Positions 1 to 8,412 of a DNA stretch of 8,412 nucleotides are shown piece by piece. The DNA is from Pseudomonadota bacterium. Lineage in GTDB: Bacteria; Pseudomonadota; Gammaproteobacteria; Burkholderiales; Gallionellaceae. The stretch's first letter is position 1, and every line of letters starts with the position of its first letter. The notes under the pieces were generated by a model. That model worked only from the letters and a program-made list of their open reading frames with translations, made no database searches and was not told where the DNA came from. Location of the stretch: positions 1 to 8,412 of the forward strand of contig JAJZSA010000089.1 in the NCBI GenBank assembly GCA_021822115.1, written 5' to 3'. A program made the translations under genes and the position numbers.

Positions 1-3000
1 CGGCATTGGCCGCGGCCGACGCCTCGGATGTCGCTACCATTACCCTGCTGGTGACCGGCGCCGCACTGGACAGGCCGGCCGACAATTGCGCGATCAGTTC
101 ACGCCGCACGCGGTCGGCGATGACGGCCTCGTCGCCGGCGCTCTTGCCGATAGCGGCCACATCCTTGAGCTGGCGCCAGAAGTGCTGGCGCTCTTCGCAG
201 GCGTTGACCATCTCCTGCGACACCAGCACGCGCATCAGGCGCTGCTTCTTGTCCACCGCCCAGATGTACGGGTACTTGCCGTCGCGCGCGTCGCCATCCA
301 GCTGGAGGAAATCGGCCAGCAACACCATGTCGTCGTTCCAGGTCTCCGGCGGCGCCTTCTTGAACTGCTTGGCGAAGCGACCTTCGGTGAGCGCGAAATC
401 GGCGAAGGTGAACGGCAGCTTGATCTTCTGCGCGGCGCCCTGCTCGTCCAGATAGCTGAGCGAGTATTCGACCCACTCTTGGTCCAGCGCCGGGTTGCCT
501 TCCAGGCTGACGCAGTCGGACAGCGCGATGCCGGCATCCGGATCGAAGCGGAACAGCGGATAGGCGCGCGATTCGATCGCCATCTTGCTCTGATGGGTCA
601 GCATGTCGTCGCCCACGCCCTGTTCCGGCGGGCACACGGCATACACGTTGAACAGTGCCGGGCGGCGGCTGTTCAGGCCGTCGATGTAGCTCTCGATCAG
701 GTGCGTCGGGTTGGCCACGGTGCCCTGCATCACGTAGGCGGAACGGTGCGCCATGCCGATCAGGCTGATCTCCTTGCGGATCTCCTTCTTGCCGTGGTCC
801 TTCTTGCCATAGGGCGACATGTCCGCCACCTGGCCGATGAAGCCGGAGGTACAGGCCTGACCGCCGGTGTTGGAATACACCTGGGTATCCACCACCATCA
901 CCTTCACCGGCAGGCCGGACATCAGCATGCGCGACAGGTTCTGGAAGCCGATGTCGTACATCGCGCCGTCGCCACCCATGGCCACCACCGGCGGACACAG
1001 GTGCCACTCCTCATCGCTCAACTGCTCCCAGTTGAAGTGCGTGAAGAAGGCGTCGCGGTCGGCTGCGGCATAGCCCTCGGCCAGTTCGATCTCGGCCATG
1101 CGCACGGCCTTGAAGCCGTCGATCATCTTGGCCATGTGACCTTCGAACACGCCCATCGCCACCGACGGTGCATCCTGGAACAGGTGCGAGGTCCACGGGA
1201 ACGGATAGGGGTTGAACGGGAAGGTGGACGCCCACACCGAGGTGCATCCGGTGGAGTTGATGATGCCCATCTCGGCACGGCCCTGGCTGTTCGGGCCTTG
1301 CGCATAGCGCCAGCGCAGGTCTTTCAGCTTGTCCAGCAACTGGCTGACCCAGCGCAGCCATTCCTGATCGATGGGTTCGCCGCCGGCGGCCAGCGTGGAC
1401 AGCGTCAGGTCGCGCCCCTGATTGGCCTGCAAGGCTTGCATCAGCGCCTGTGTATCGGTCAGGTCCACGGTGGACGACAGCTTCAGGCGGATATGACCTT
1501 CCAGCTTGCCGATCACCTCGTCCAGCTTGCTCACGAACGCCTTCACGCGCGGTTGCATCAGTGCGGTGACGGTAGCGGTGAACAGGTGGATCGCGGTCTT
1601 CTCGCCGCAACCCAGACAGGCGCCGTCGCCGCTGACCAGCGAACCGTAGTTCTTCTTGTCCAGCAACAAGGTCTCCAGCGCACCGATCTTGTCGTCCAGA
1701 CTGTCGATGCGGCTGTACTGCACCGGCGTGCTGGGCAGATCGAGCCAGAAATCCCAGTCCTTGCGCAGCGTGGCGATGCTGTCTTCGGTCTGCGTCACCA
1801 TCTTCAGTGCATTGTCGCTACACACATCCACGCACACCGCGCAGCCCTTGCAGGTATAGGGATTGACGGTGATGGAGAACAGTCCGCCGCTGTTCTTCTC
1901 CTTCTTCTCGCGCTGCGTCCAGTACGGCTTGGTGGTGGCGAACTTGAAGCCGCCCAGTGTCTCGCGCAGCAGGTTCAGCTCCACTTCCAGACGGGTGCGT
2001 TCCTCGCCGGTCGCCGGGTCTTCCGCGAACGCTTCGGTGATGGCGTTGTTCATCAAGGCACGCACATCGAGGCCGTCGCCTTCCAGCATGTTGCGCAGTT
2101 TCTTCTCCACACCACGCGCGAACTTGCGCAGGAAGCGGGTGGGACGACCGGACAGTTCTATCTTCTGGATCGCGGTACCCAGCACGTCGGCCACCGGGGT
2201 GACCAGACCAGGGATGGCACTGTCCGGGCACTGTGTGTAGCACTCGCCGCAGGCGGTGCAATTCTCGGCGATCCATTCCGGATGCTCGAAGCGGATCTGC
2301 GTCATGTCGCGATACACGCCGGTGGCAGCCGGGATCAGCGTCAGCCCCATGAAGGGGTCGACCAGATTGTCGGAGCCTTGGCCCTTGAGGTAGAAGTTGC
2401 CGGTCTGCTCCCAGAAACGATGCACGTCGGCCGCACCGCCGTCGCCTTCCGGCAGACGCTTGAGCATCACCGGCAGCGTGGCAGCCGGCTTGGCTTCGGC
2501 CTGCTGGCGTGCACCGACGCGCTTGGCGGCGGCAGGGATCTCGAAGATTTCCTCGTAGCCACGCTTCACCACGCGCAGGTTGTCTTCCACGATGCGCTTA
2601 CCCTTCTTGCCGAACTTGGCTTCGAGCTGGTTCTCGATGGCCTTGAACAGCGTATCTTCGTTGAGGCCGGCGCGTTCCTTCACGTCGGAGGCATGGAAGA
2701 ATGCGCCCTGGAAGGCATTGCCCTGCATGCGCAGTTGCAGGTCCGGGTTGGAGGATTCCTCGCGGGCGATCTTGAACGCATCGAGATAGAACACGCGGAT
2801 GTCGTTATCCACGATGTACTTCTGGATGTGCATCGGGAAGGTGGCCCACACGGCTTCCGGCGTAGCCAGGTTGCTCTGGATCACGAACACGCCGTTCTGC
2901 TTGAGACCGGCCACCGCGTTGGTGTGCAGGAACACCTGCGGGTCAGGCGACAACGCCACGTCGATGTGGGTGTATTCGCAGTTGATGCGGATGGGTTCCG

Positions 3001-4657
3001 GTGCCGCCGACAGATAATAAGTGGTCGGCTGGCCCTTCTTCTCGGAACCGTATTTGGGGTTGGCCTTGATATCCCAGCCCAGCAGTTCGAACAGCGTCAT
3101 CGCCAGGTTCTTGCCGGTGGTCACCGCGCCCCAGCCGCCCACCGAGTGCATGCGCACCGCGATGGCGCCCTTGGGCAGCAGATTAGGGTTCTCGCTGCCA
3201 CGCAGCGCCAGTTCCTTGATGCGCGGATAGGCTTCCTGCAGCGCCTGCTGGCGGATCTCCTGCTTGGGATTGGCCGACTCGTCGCGTACGAAATCCACCG
3301 ACAGGTAATAGAACTTGCGGCGTGCGGCGCCGGGCAGCATGTTCTCCACGGCGGCGATCAGTCCTTCCGGTTGCAGGTCGCGCGAGCCGAGACCGTAGCA
3401 GCCGGAATACAGCAGCGGCGCATCCTTCACGCTGGCGTAGCTGGCATAGCCTTCGTGGCCGCCATCGGCACCGTTCTCCAGACACTTGGATACGGTGGCG
3501 CGTACTTCGCGCATCAGCGGCAGGTCTTCCGCCAGCGGCTGGTCGGTGCGCTCCAGCACCGCCACGCCCTTCTTGCCCTTGAGCAGCTTGCCCAGCACAT
3601 CGCCAGGGAACGGACGGAACATGGTCAGGTTGGCGACACCGACCTTGATCTTGCGTGTCTCGCGCAGCCAGTCGGCCACGGCAGCGGCTTGCACCACCAT
3701 GCTGCCCTGACCGAGCAGGATGTAATCGGCATCCTCGCAACGGTAGGCTGCGACGCGCTCATAGCGGCGGCCGGTCAGTGCGTAGAACTCCTGCGCGCTC
3801 TGATCGAACAGTGCCGGGATGTGTTCGAAGAAATACGGACGCTGCGCGGCCACGGCCTGCATGTAAGCGTCCTGATTGGTTACCACACCGGACTGCACCG
3901 GCTGGTCCACGTCCCACAGCAGCGGCACGCGCCGACGCTTGTCGCCATAGATCAGCTTCTGCGCCGGGGTGGGCGTATCGATGATGTCTTCCGGCAGACC
4001 GAGGTATTCGGCCACCAGCGCCTTCTCCGGTACCAGCACCGGCTCGATCAGGTGGGTGGTGAGGAAGCCGTCCTGCGCCACCATGGCCGGCGTCAGTGCC
4101 AGCTCGGCGGTCTTGCGCGCGATCATGTTGAGGTCGGCCGCTTCCTGTGCATCCTTGGCGAACACCTGGATGAAGCCGGTGTCGTCGGCACAGTGGTAGT
4201 CGTCGTGGCCGCAGTGCACGTTGAGCGAGCTCTTGGTGATGGCGCGGCAGCCCACGTTGAGCACATAGGGCAAGCGCTTGCCGACCGCGGCGTACAGCGA
4301 TTCATGCATGAAGGCCATGCCTTGCGCCGAGGTGAAATTCACCGCACGCATGCCGGTCATCGCCATGCCGGCGGTGACGCCGGCGGCAGCGTGTTCGGAT
4401 TCCGGTTCGATGAAGGACAGCGCACGACCCGCGTTGTTCACATGGCCGGCGGCGACCGCCTCGGCCCAGTATTCGCCCATCTGCGTGGATGGCGTGATGG
4501 GGTAGGCGCCGGCGCCGTCGGAAGCTTCGCGCTCCACCATGATGACGGCGGTGTTGCCATCGATGGCATCGCGCACGCCGGGATACTTGAATTCGGTCTG
4601 CTGCTCGGCCCCGGTGATGGCATCGAGCAACTTGAACTGTTTGATCTTGTTCAGCAT
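1..4657 (-). CDS. nifJ: Long-form pyruvate:ferredoxin/flavodoxin oxidoreductase (3' end beyond window)
   Basis: TPP- and Fe-S-dependent enzyme that oxidatively decarboxylates pyruvate (or a related 2-oxoacid) with CoA to acetyl-CoA and CO2, passing electrons to ferredoxin or flavodoxin; cytoplasmic. The frame is open from ATG 4657 to the left edge (1552 codons) and has a strong AAGGAGA ribosome site six bases upstream. Visible in order: pyrimidine-binding domain with YPITPS (residues 52-57; T55), E88 in a SEHAA motif and R138; domain II around 295-430 with a GQGS motif and an RPFP motif; gamma-type domain near 503-520 (GGWGAV); EKR-like region near 680 (FGKKGKRIVEDN); two ferredoxin motifs, C800/C803/C806/C810 and C936/C939/C942/C946; and a TPP domain with CLGCGE (C1014, C1017), TGC C1138, GGDG (D1230), YSNTGGQ (N1263) and C1342. 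All expected ligands are present. Classic single-chain PFORs are about 1170-1230 residues, so this is an enlarged form. Substrate and direction cannot be read from sequence. Confidence 0.95.
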   Translation of the reverse strand, partial: MLNKIKQFKLLDAITGAEQQTEFKYPGVRDAIDGNTAVIMVEREASDGAGAYPITPSTQMGEYWAEAVAAGHVNNAGRALSFIEPESEHAAAGVTAGMAMTGMRAVNFTSAQGMAFMHESLYAAVGKRLPYVLNVGCRAITKSSLNVHCGHDDYHCADDTGFIQVFAKDAQEAADLNMIARKTAELALTPAMVAQDGFLTTHLIEPVLVPEKALVAEYLGLPEDIIDTPTPAQKLIYGDKRRRVPLLWDVDQPVQSGVVTNQDAYMQAVAAQRPYFFEHIPALFDQSAQEFYALTGRRYERVAAYRCEDADYILLGQGSMVVQAAAVADWLRETRKIKVGVANLTMFRPFPGDVLGKLLKGKKGVAVLERTDQPLAEDLPLMREVRATVSKCLENGADGGHEGYASYASVKDAPLLYSGCYGLGSRDLQPEGLIAAVENMLPGAARRKFYYLSVDFVRDESANPKQEIRQQALQEAYPRIKELALRGSENPNLLPKGAIAVRMHSVGGWGAVTTGKNLAMTLFELLGWDIKANPKYGSEKKGQPTTYYLSAAPEPIRINCEYTHIDVALSPDPQVFLHTNAVAGLKQNGVFVIQSNLATPEAVWATFPMHIQKYIVDNDIRVFYLDAFKIAREESSNPDLQLRMQGNAFQGAFFHASDVKERAGLNEDTLFKAIENQLEAKFGKKGKRIVEDNLRVVKRGYEEIFEIPAAAKRVGARQQAEAKPAATLPVMLKRLPEGDGGAADVHRFWEQTGNFYLKGQGSDNLVDPFMGLTLIPAATGVYRDMTQIRFEHPEWIAENCTACGECYTQCPDSAIPGLVTPVADVLGTAIQKIELSGRPTRFLRKFARGVEKKLRNMLEGDGLDVRALMNNAITEAFAEDPATGEERTRLEVELNLLRETLGGFKFATTKPYWTQREKKEKNSGGLFSITVNPYTCKGCAVCVDVCSDNALKMVTQTEDSIATLRKDWDFWLDLPSTPVQYSRIDSLDDKIGALETLLLDKKNYGSLVSGDGACLGCGEKTAIHLFTATVTALMQPRVKAFVSKLDEVIGKLEGHIRLKLSSTVDLTDTQALMQALQANQGRDLTLSTLAAGGEPIDQEWLRWVSQLLDKLKDLRWRYAQGPNSQGRAEMGIINSTGCTSVWASTFPFNPYPFPWTSHLFQDAPSVAMGVFEGHMAKMIDGFKAVRMAEIELAEGYAAADRDAFFTHFNWEQLSDEEWHLCPPVVAMGGDGAMYDIGFQNLSRMLMSGLPVKVMVVDTQVYSNTGGQACTSGFIGQVADMSPYGKKDHGKKEIRKEISLIGMAHRSAYVMQGTVANPTHLIESYIDGLNSRRPALFNVYAVCPPEQGVGDDMLTHQSKMAIESRAYPLFRFDPDAGIALSDCVSLEGNPALDQEWVEYSLSYLDEQGAAQKIKLPFTFADFALTEGRFAKQFKKAPPETWNDDMVLLADFLQLDGDARDGKYPYIWAVDKKQRLMRVLVSQEMVNACEERQHFWRQLKDVAAIGKSAGDEAVIADRVRRELIAQLSAGLSSAAPVTSRVMVATSEASAAANA

Positions 4658-4678
4658 GGCAGGTCTCCTTGAGAGAGG

Positions 4679-5560
4679 TCAGGCTTCTGCCATGACTGGC
4701 AGGGGTTGGATACGGATGATCTTGCGGGCGGCGCGCCCCTTGTCGGCACGGGCACCGTCCAGCCACACGATGGCCCCGGTGGGACAGCGCTCGATGGCGG
4801 CACGATCGGCCGAGGCGTTCTTGCTGTAATCGATGACGGCGAGGTTGCGCTCGAGCTTGATCAGGCCGGGCGCAGCATCCATGACACAGCGGCCGCAGGC
4901 GGTACACGACACTTCGCAGGCATTTTCCGAGGCGTTGGGGTCAGCCTGGTTCTTGCAGGCCACCCACAGCTGGCGCGACATCGGCTCCAGCGAGAACAGT
5001 CGCTTGGGGCAGATGTCCACGCAATCGCCGCAGGCGGTACACTTGGCTGGGTCCACTTCGGGCAGGCCGAAGCGGTTCATCACGATGGCGTCGAAATCGC
5101 ACACCTTGGCGCAGTCGCCGAGGCCGAGACAGCCCCAGCTACAGCTGCGGCCACCGCCGCTGATGACCGAGGCCGAGCGACAAGTGGAGAGACCGATGTA
5201 TTTGGCGCTGCTCTTGGCGACGTTGTTGCCGCCGGCACAGGCGAGGCGCGCGATGCGCTTCTCCACTTCGCCCAGGTCGATGCCGAGGAAGGCGGCGATG
5301 CCCTGGTTCTGATCGGGCGCATTGACGGTGCAGCGCGCAGGTTCGAGCTTACCGGCGACCACCTGCTCGGCGAAGTTGCGGCAGCCGGCGGTGCCACAGG
5401 CGCCGCAGTTGGAATGCGGCAGCATCTCTTCGACCTGGTCGATGCGCGGGTCTTCGAACACATAGAGGCGCTTGCTGGCTTGCGCCAGGAACAAAGCGAG
5501 CAGGCCGCCCAAGGCAGCCATGAACGTTGCGGCAAAAATGACCGATTGCAGTATCTGCAT
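4679..5560 (-). CDS. rnfB: RnfB-like membrane-anchored polyferredoxin
   Basis: 293-residue electron-transfer protein related to the B subunit of the Rnf complex. The start ATG at 5560 is chosen because it is preceded by GGAGAGGAGA and opens directly with a hydrophobic anchor (residues about 7-26); an in-frame ATG 15 codons upstream gives a basic, unlikely N-terminus. Then comes the Fes-type cluster motif C52-x2-C55-x4-C60-x16-C77, followed by C108-AGG and C127 typical of RnfB. A complete 2[4Fe-4S] module follows (C140, C144, C150, C154; C174, C177, C180, C184-Pro). A last module has C219, C222, C225 and C259-Pro. In that module the usual fourth cysteine is Ala229 and the second CxxCxxC is missing, so only one cluster seems possible there. 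It lies 21 bases upstream of the PFOR gene on the same strand, which suggests it is the PFOR electron acceptor or a membrane link. No rnfACDGE gene is visible in the window. The exact redox partner is inference. Confidence 0.88.
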   Translation of the reverse strand: MQILQSVIFAATFMAALGGLLALFLAQASKRLYVFEDPRIDQVEEMLPHSNCGACGTAGCRNFAEQVVAGKLEPARCTVNAPDQNQGIAAFLGIDLGEVEKRIARLACAGGNNVAKSSAKYIGLSTCRSASVISGGGRSCSWGCLGLGDCAKVCDFDAIVMNRFGLPEVDPAKCTACGDCVDICPKRLFSLEPMSRQLWVACKNQADPNASENACEVSCTACGRCVMDAAPGLIKLERNLAVIDYSKNASADRAAIERCPTGAIVWLDGARADKGRAARKIIRIQPLPVMAEA

Positions 5561-5628
5561 CGTGGTCTCCTCTCCCTTGCGTCTGCCTCGGCGGGCAGTC
5601 TGCACATTTACTTTGTGGGAATAAGGGT

Positions 5629-5657
5629 ATTAAAGTTACAATCATTTGCCGAATCAA
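5629..5657 (-). promoter_or_regulatory. Sigma70-like promoter for the rnfB-nifJ unit
   Basis: Reading the minus strand, TTGATT (5657-5652) is followed after exactly 17 bases by TTTAAT (5634-5629), matching the -35 and -10 consensus at four and five of six positions. Transcription would start near 5622, leaving an untranslated leader of about 60 bases before ATG 5560. No competing promoter is visible between the two genes, so they are probably co-transcribed. Confidence 0.55.
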
Positions 5658-5686
5658 TAATTTCAATTTTTATTATTAGTCAATAA
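5654..5686. repeat. Overlapping direct and inverted AT repeats, possible LysR operator
   Basis: TCAATAA occurs at 5654-5660 and again at 5680-5686, an offset of 26 bases. Between them, AATAAT (5656-5661) and ATTATT (5672-5677) form a perfect six-base inverted repeat with a 10-base spacer. The block overlaps and extends upstream of the predicted -35 of the minus-strand promoter, about 35-65 bases before its start, where LysR-type activators commonly bind. In such AT-rich DNA short repeats can arise by chance, so assignment as an operator is inference. Confidence 0.4.
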
Positions 5687-5711
5687 AGAATAGTTGCGGG
5701 GAGGTGGCACC

Positions 5712-6638
5712 ATGGCAAGGGAAGGACAGGCTTACTATAAAGACAGCCGGATCAAGCAGATGCGTGCGTTCTGTGAAGTCGTGCGTAGTGGTAGCGTGAC
5801 GCAGGCGGCACAGAACCTGTTCCTCAGTCAGCCCTCGGTGACCTTGCAGATCCAGGCGCTGGAACGCGAACTGAACACCACCTTGTTCGAACGGCGCGGA
5901 CCGGTGCTCAAGCTCACACCGGATGGCGAGGCTTTATATGGTCTGGCCGAACCGCTGGTGAAAGGCGTGGACAGCCTGCAAGAGAATTTCGCCGCCATGC
6001 ATGGCCGGCTGGAATCCGGCGAGCTGAACATCGGCGCCGGCGAATCCACCATCCTCTATGTTTTGCCGGAAGCGGTGCGCCGCTTCGTGGCCGCCTATCC
6101 GCGCATCCATACCAAACTGCACAACGTGACCGGCCGCGACGGCCTGAAAATGCTGCGCGCCGACGAGATCGATTTCGCCGTCGGCTCCATGCTGGAAGTG
6201 CCGGACGACATCATCTATGAACCGGTGGCCATGTTCGACCCGGTGCTGATCGTGCCGCTCGACCACCCACTGGCCTCCTATGATGAAGTGACACTGGAAG
6301 CGGTGAGCCAGTACGGCATGATCCTGCCGCCGCGTCATCTGTCCACCTGGAACATCGTGAAGTATGTGTTCCAGCAACATAACCTCACCTTCAAGGTAAC
6401 GCTGGAAGCCGGCGGCTGGGAAGTCATCAAGAAATATGTCGAGCTGGGCATGGGCATCTCCATCGTCACGGCGATCTGCCTCACCGGCAACGAGAAGCTG
6501 AAGCGCATCCCGCTCAAGCAGTATTTCCCGCAGCGCGGTTACGGTCTGGTGTTGCGCAAGGGCAAATTCCTGTCGCCGCAGGCACGCCGTTTCGTGGAGA
6601 TCCTGCACGAGGTGTATGGCACCACACCGAGCTATTGA
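5712..6638 (+). CDS. LysR-family transcriptional regulator, CysB-like
   Basis: 308-residue DNA-binding regulator of typical LysR length. The start ATG 5712 has GGAGGT six bases upstream; an in-frame TTG at 5694 would overlap the ribosome site and is rejected. Residues about 13-72 form the winged helix-turn-helix (SGSVTQAAQNLFLSQPSVT, then LERELNTTLFERRG), followed by a linker helix and a two-lobed effector-binding domain from about residue 95. The order and spacing of the effector-domain blocks (LPEAVRRFVAAYPRI, a DFAVGS block, then PLDHPLA) resemble the CysB/Cbl branch, though the sequence is not close enough for me to name the ligand. It is divergent from rnfB-nifJ with a shared 151-base spacer, so control of that unit, and possibly of itself, is likely. 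The signal could be a pyruvate-, sulfur- or redox-related metabolite, but nothing in the sequence decides this. Confidence 0.92.
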   Translation: MAREGQAYYKDSRIKQMRAFCEVVRSGSVTQAAQNLFLSQPSVTLQIQALERELNTTLFERRGPVLKLTPDGEALYGLAEPLVKGVDSLQENFAAMHGRLESGELNIGAGESTILYVLPEAVRRFVAAYPRIHTKLHNVTGRDGLKMLRADEIDFAVGSMLEVPDDIIYEPVAMFDPVLIVPLDHPLASYDEVTLEAVSQYGMILPPRHLSTWNIVKYVFQQHNLTFKVTLEAGGWEVIKKYVELGMGISIVTAICLTGNEKLKRIPLKQYFPQRGYGLVLRKGKFLSPQARRFVEILHEVYGTTPSY

Positions 6639-6664
6639 ACTGCGTCCGGACGAGACCTCACCGT

Positions 6665-6680
6665 GCCGGCGCAGGCCGGC
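6665..6680 (+). terminator. GC-rich hairpin after the LysR gene, possible terminator
   Basis: GCCGGC (6665-6670) and GCCGGC (6675-6680) form a perfect six-pair stem closed by a four-base loop, GCAG, 26 bases after the LysR stop codon. There is no T tract behind it (the following bases are C-rich), so it is not a canonical intrinsic terminator. It may still slow polymerase or stabilise the 3' end. A self-complementary GTCCGGAC also lies at 6644-6651. Confidence 0.3.
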
Positions 6681-6719
6681 GATACCCCCATACAACGTGT
6701 GACCGCTCGCCCGCCCGGC

Positions 6720-6748
6720 TTGTCTTTTCCGCGTGATTCCAGTACCTT
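6720..6748 (+). promoter_or_regulatory. Candidate promoter for the thiC transcript
   Basis: TTGTCT (6720-6725) is followed after 17 bases by TACCTT (6743-6748). The -35 matches four of six consensus positions and the -10 three, which is modest. Its position supports it: initiation would fall near 6755, just before the first base of the riboswitch aptamer. Confidence 0.35.
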
Positions 6749-6757
6749 GCGTCCCTC

Positions 6758-8412
<1,655 letters not shown>

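Larger units (their letters stand above)
5561..5711. promoter_or_regulatory. Divergent intergenic control region between rnfB-nifJ and the LysR gene
   Basis: A 151-base spacer between two divergent starts. Its central part (about 5605-5695) is strikingly AT-rich against GC-rich genes on both sides. It holds the minus-strand promoter candidate, repeats that could be regulator sites, and ribosome sites for both genes (GAGGAG at 5567-5572 on the minus strand, GGAGGT at 5700-5705 on the plus strand). A small GC hairpin (stem 5583-5587 with 5594-5598) lies in the predicted untranslated leader of the minus-strand transcript. I could not find a convincing plus-strand promoter: TTGCCG at 5646 with TATTAT at 5671 has a 19-base spacer and is only weakly supported. 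Confidence 0.7.

Noticed and set aside
86..4672. A 1528-codon open frame on the plus strand antisense to the PFOR gene
   Set aside because: Its translation is rich in His, Gln, Arg, Val and Leu with no recognisable domain, and it mirrors the codons of the well-supported PFOR on the other strand. Long antisense frames are expected in GC-rich DNA with strong codon bias.
5561..5605. Upstream ATG at 5605 as start of the RnfB-like protein
   Set aside because: It would add 15 mostly basic and polar residues before the membrane anchor and would contain the ribosome site of the better start at 5560.
4706..5686. Plus-strand frame of 326 codons opposite the RnfB-like gene
   Set aside because: The minus strand carries ordered cysteine motifs of a known family; the plus-strand product is an Ala/Gly-rich shadow that would also cross the divergent promoter.
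5694..5711. TTG at 5694 as start of the LysR gene
   Set aside because: The codons between 5694 and 5712 are the ribosome site GGAGGT itself; ATG 5712 has ideal spacing.
5934..6695. Minus-strand frame of 253 codons opposite the LysR gene
   Set aside because: It has no ribosome site or family motif, and it is the shadow of a clear LysR gene.

Overview
The window is a dense, GC-rich bacterial segment with four protein genes, two of them cut by the window edges. The codon use, the ThiC sequence and a TPP riboswitch directly in front of thiC fit a betaproteobacterium. A Nitrosomonadales/Gallionellales-type organism with microaerobic or anaerobic metabolism is my best guess, but that placement is inference from protein character, not from a database match.

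Left part (1-5560, minus strand): a two-gene unit. The promoter-proximal gene (4679-5560) encodes an RnfB-like membrane-anchored polyferredoxin. Twenty-one bases downstream is a very long single-chain pyruvate:ferredoxin/flavodoxin oxidoreductase (nifJ-type, PFOR), starting at 4657 and running off the left edge with at least 1552 residues. The PFOR would oxidise pyruvate (or another 2-oxoacid, or run in reverse as a synthase), and the RnfB-like protein is the obvious candidate electron partner. No other rnf genes are visible here.

Middle (5561-6638): a 151-base AT-rich intergenic region holds a good sigma70-like promoter for the minus-strand unit and overlapping direct and inverted repeats. 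It is followed by a divergent LysR-family (CysB-like) regulator gene on the plus strand. The layout is the classic one for a LysR regulator controlling its divergent neighbour.

Right part (6639-8412, plus strand): a 229-base intergenic region contains a GC hairpin just after the LysR gene, a modest promoter, and a well-conserved TPP riboswitch whose expression platform sequesters the thiC ribosome binding site. thiC (4-amino-5-hydroxymethyl-2-methylpyrimidine phosphate synthase) then runs off the right edge after 515 codons. TPP is also the PFOR cofactor, so the thiamin gene next door is suggestive, though probably coincidental.

The most interesting material is the enlarged PFOR with two insertions around its Fe-S clusters, the RnfB-like protein that has lost one complete cluster site in its last ferredoxin module, and the clearly readable switch between two RNA helices in the thiC leader.
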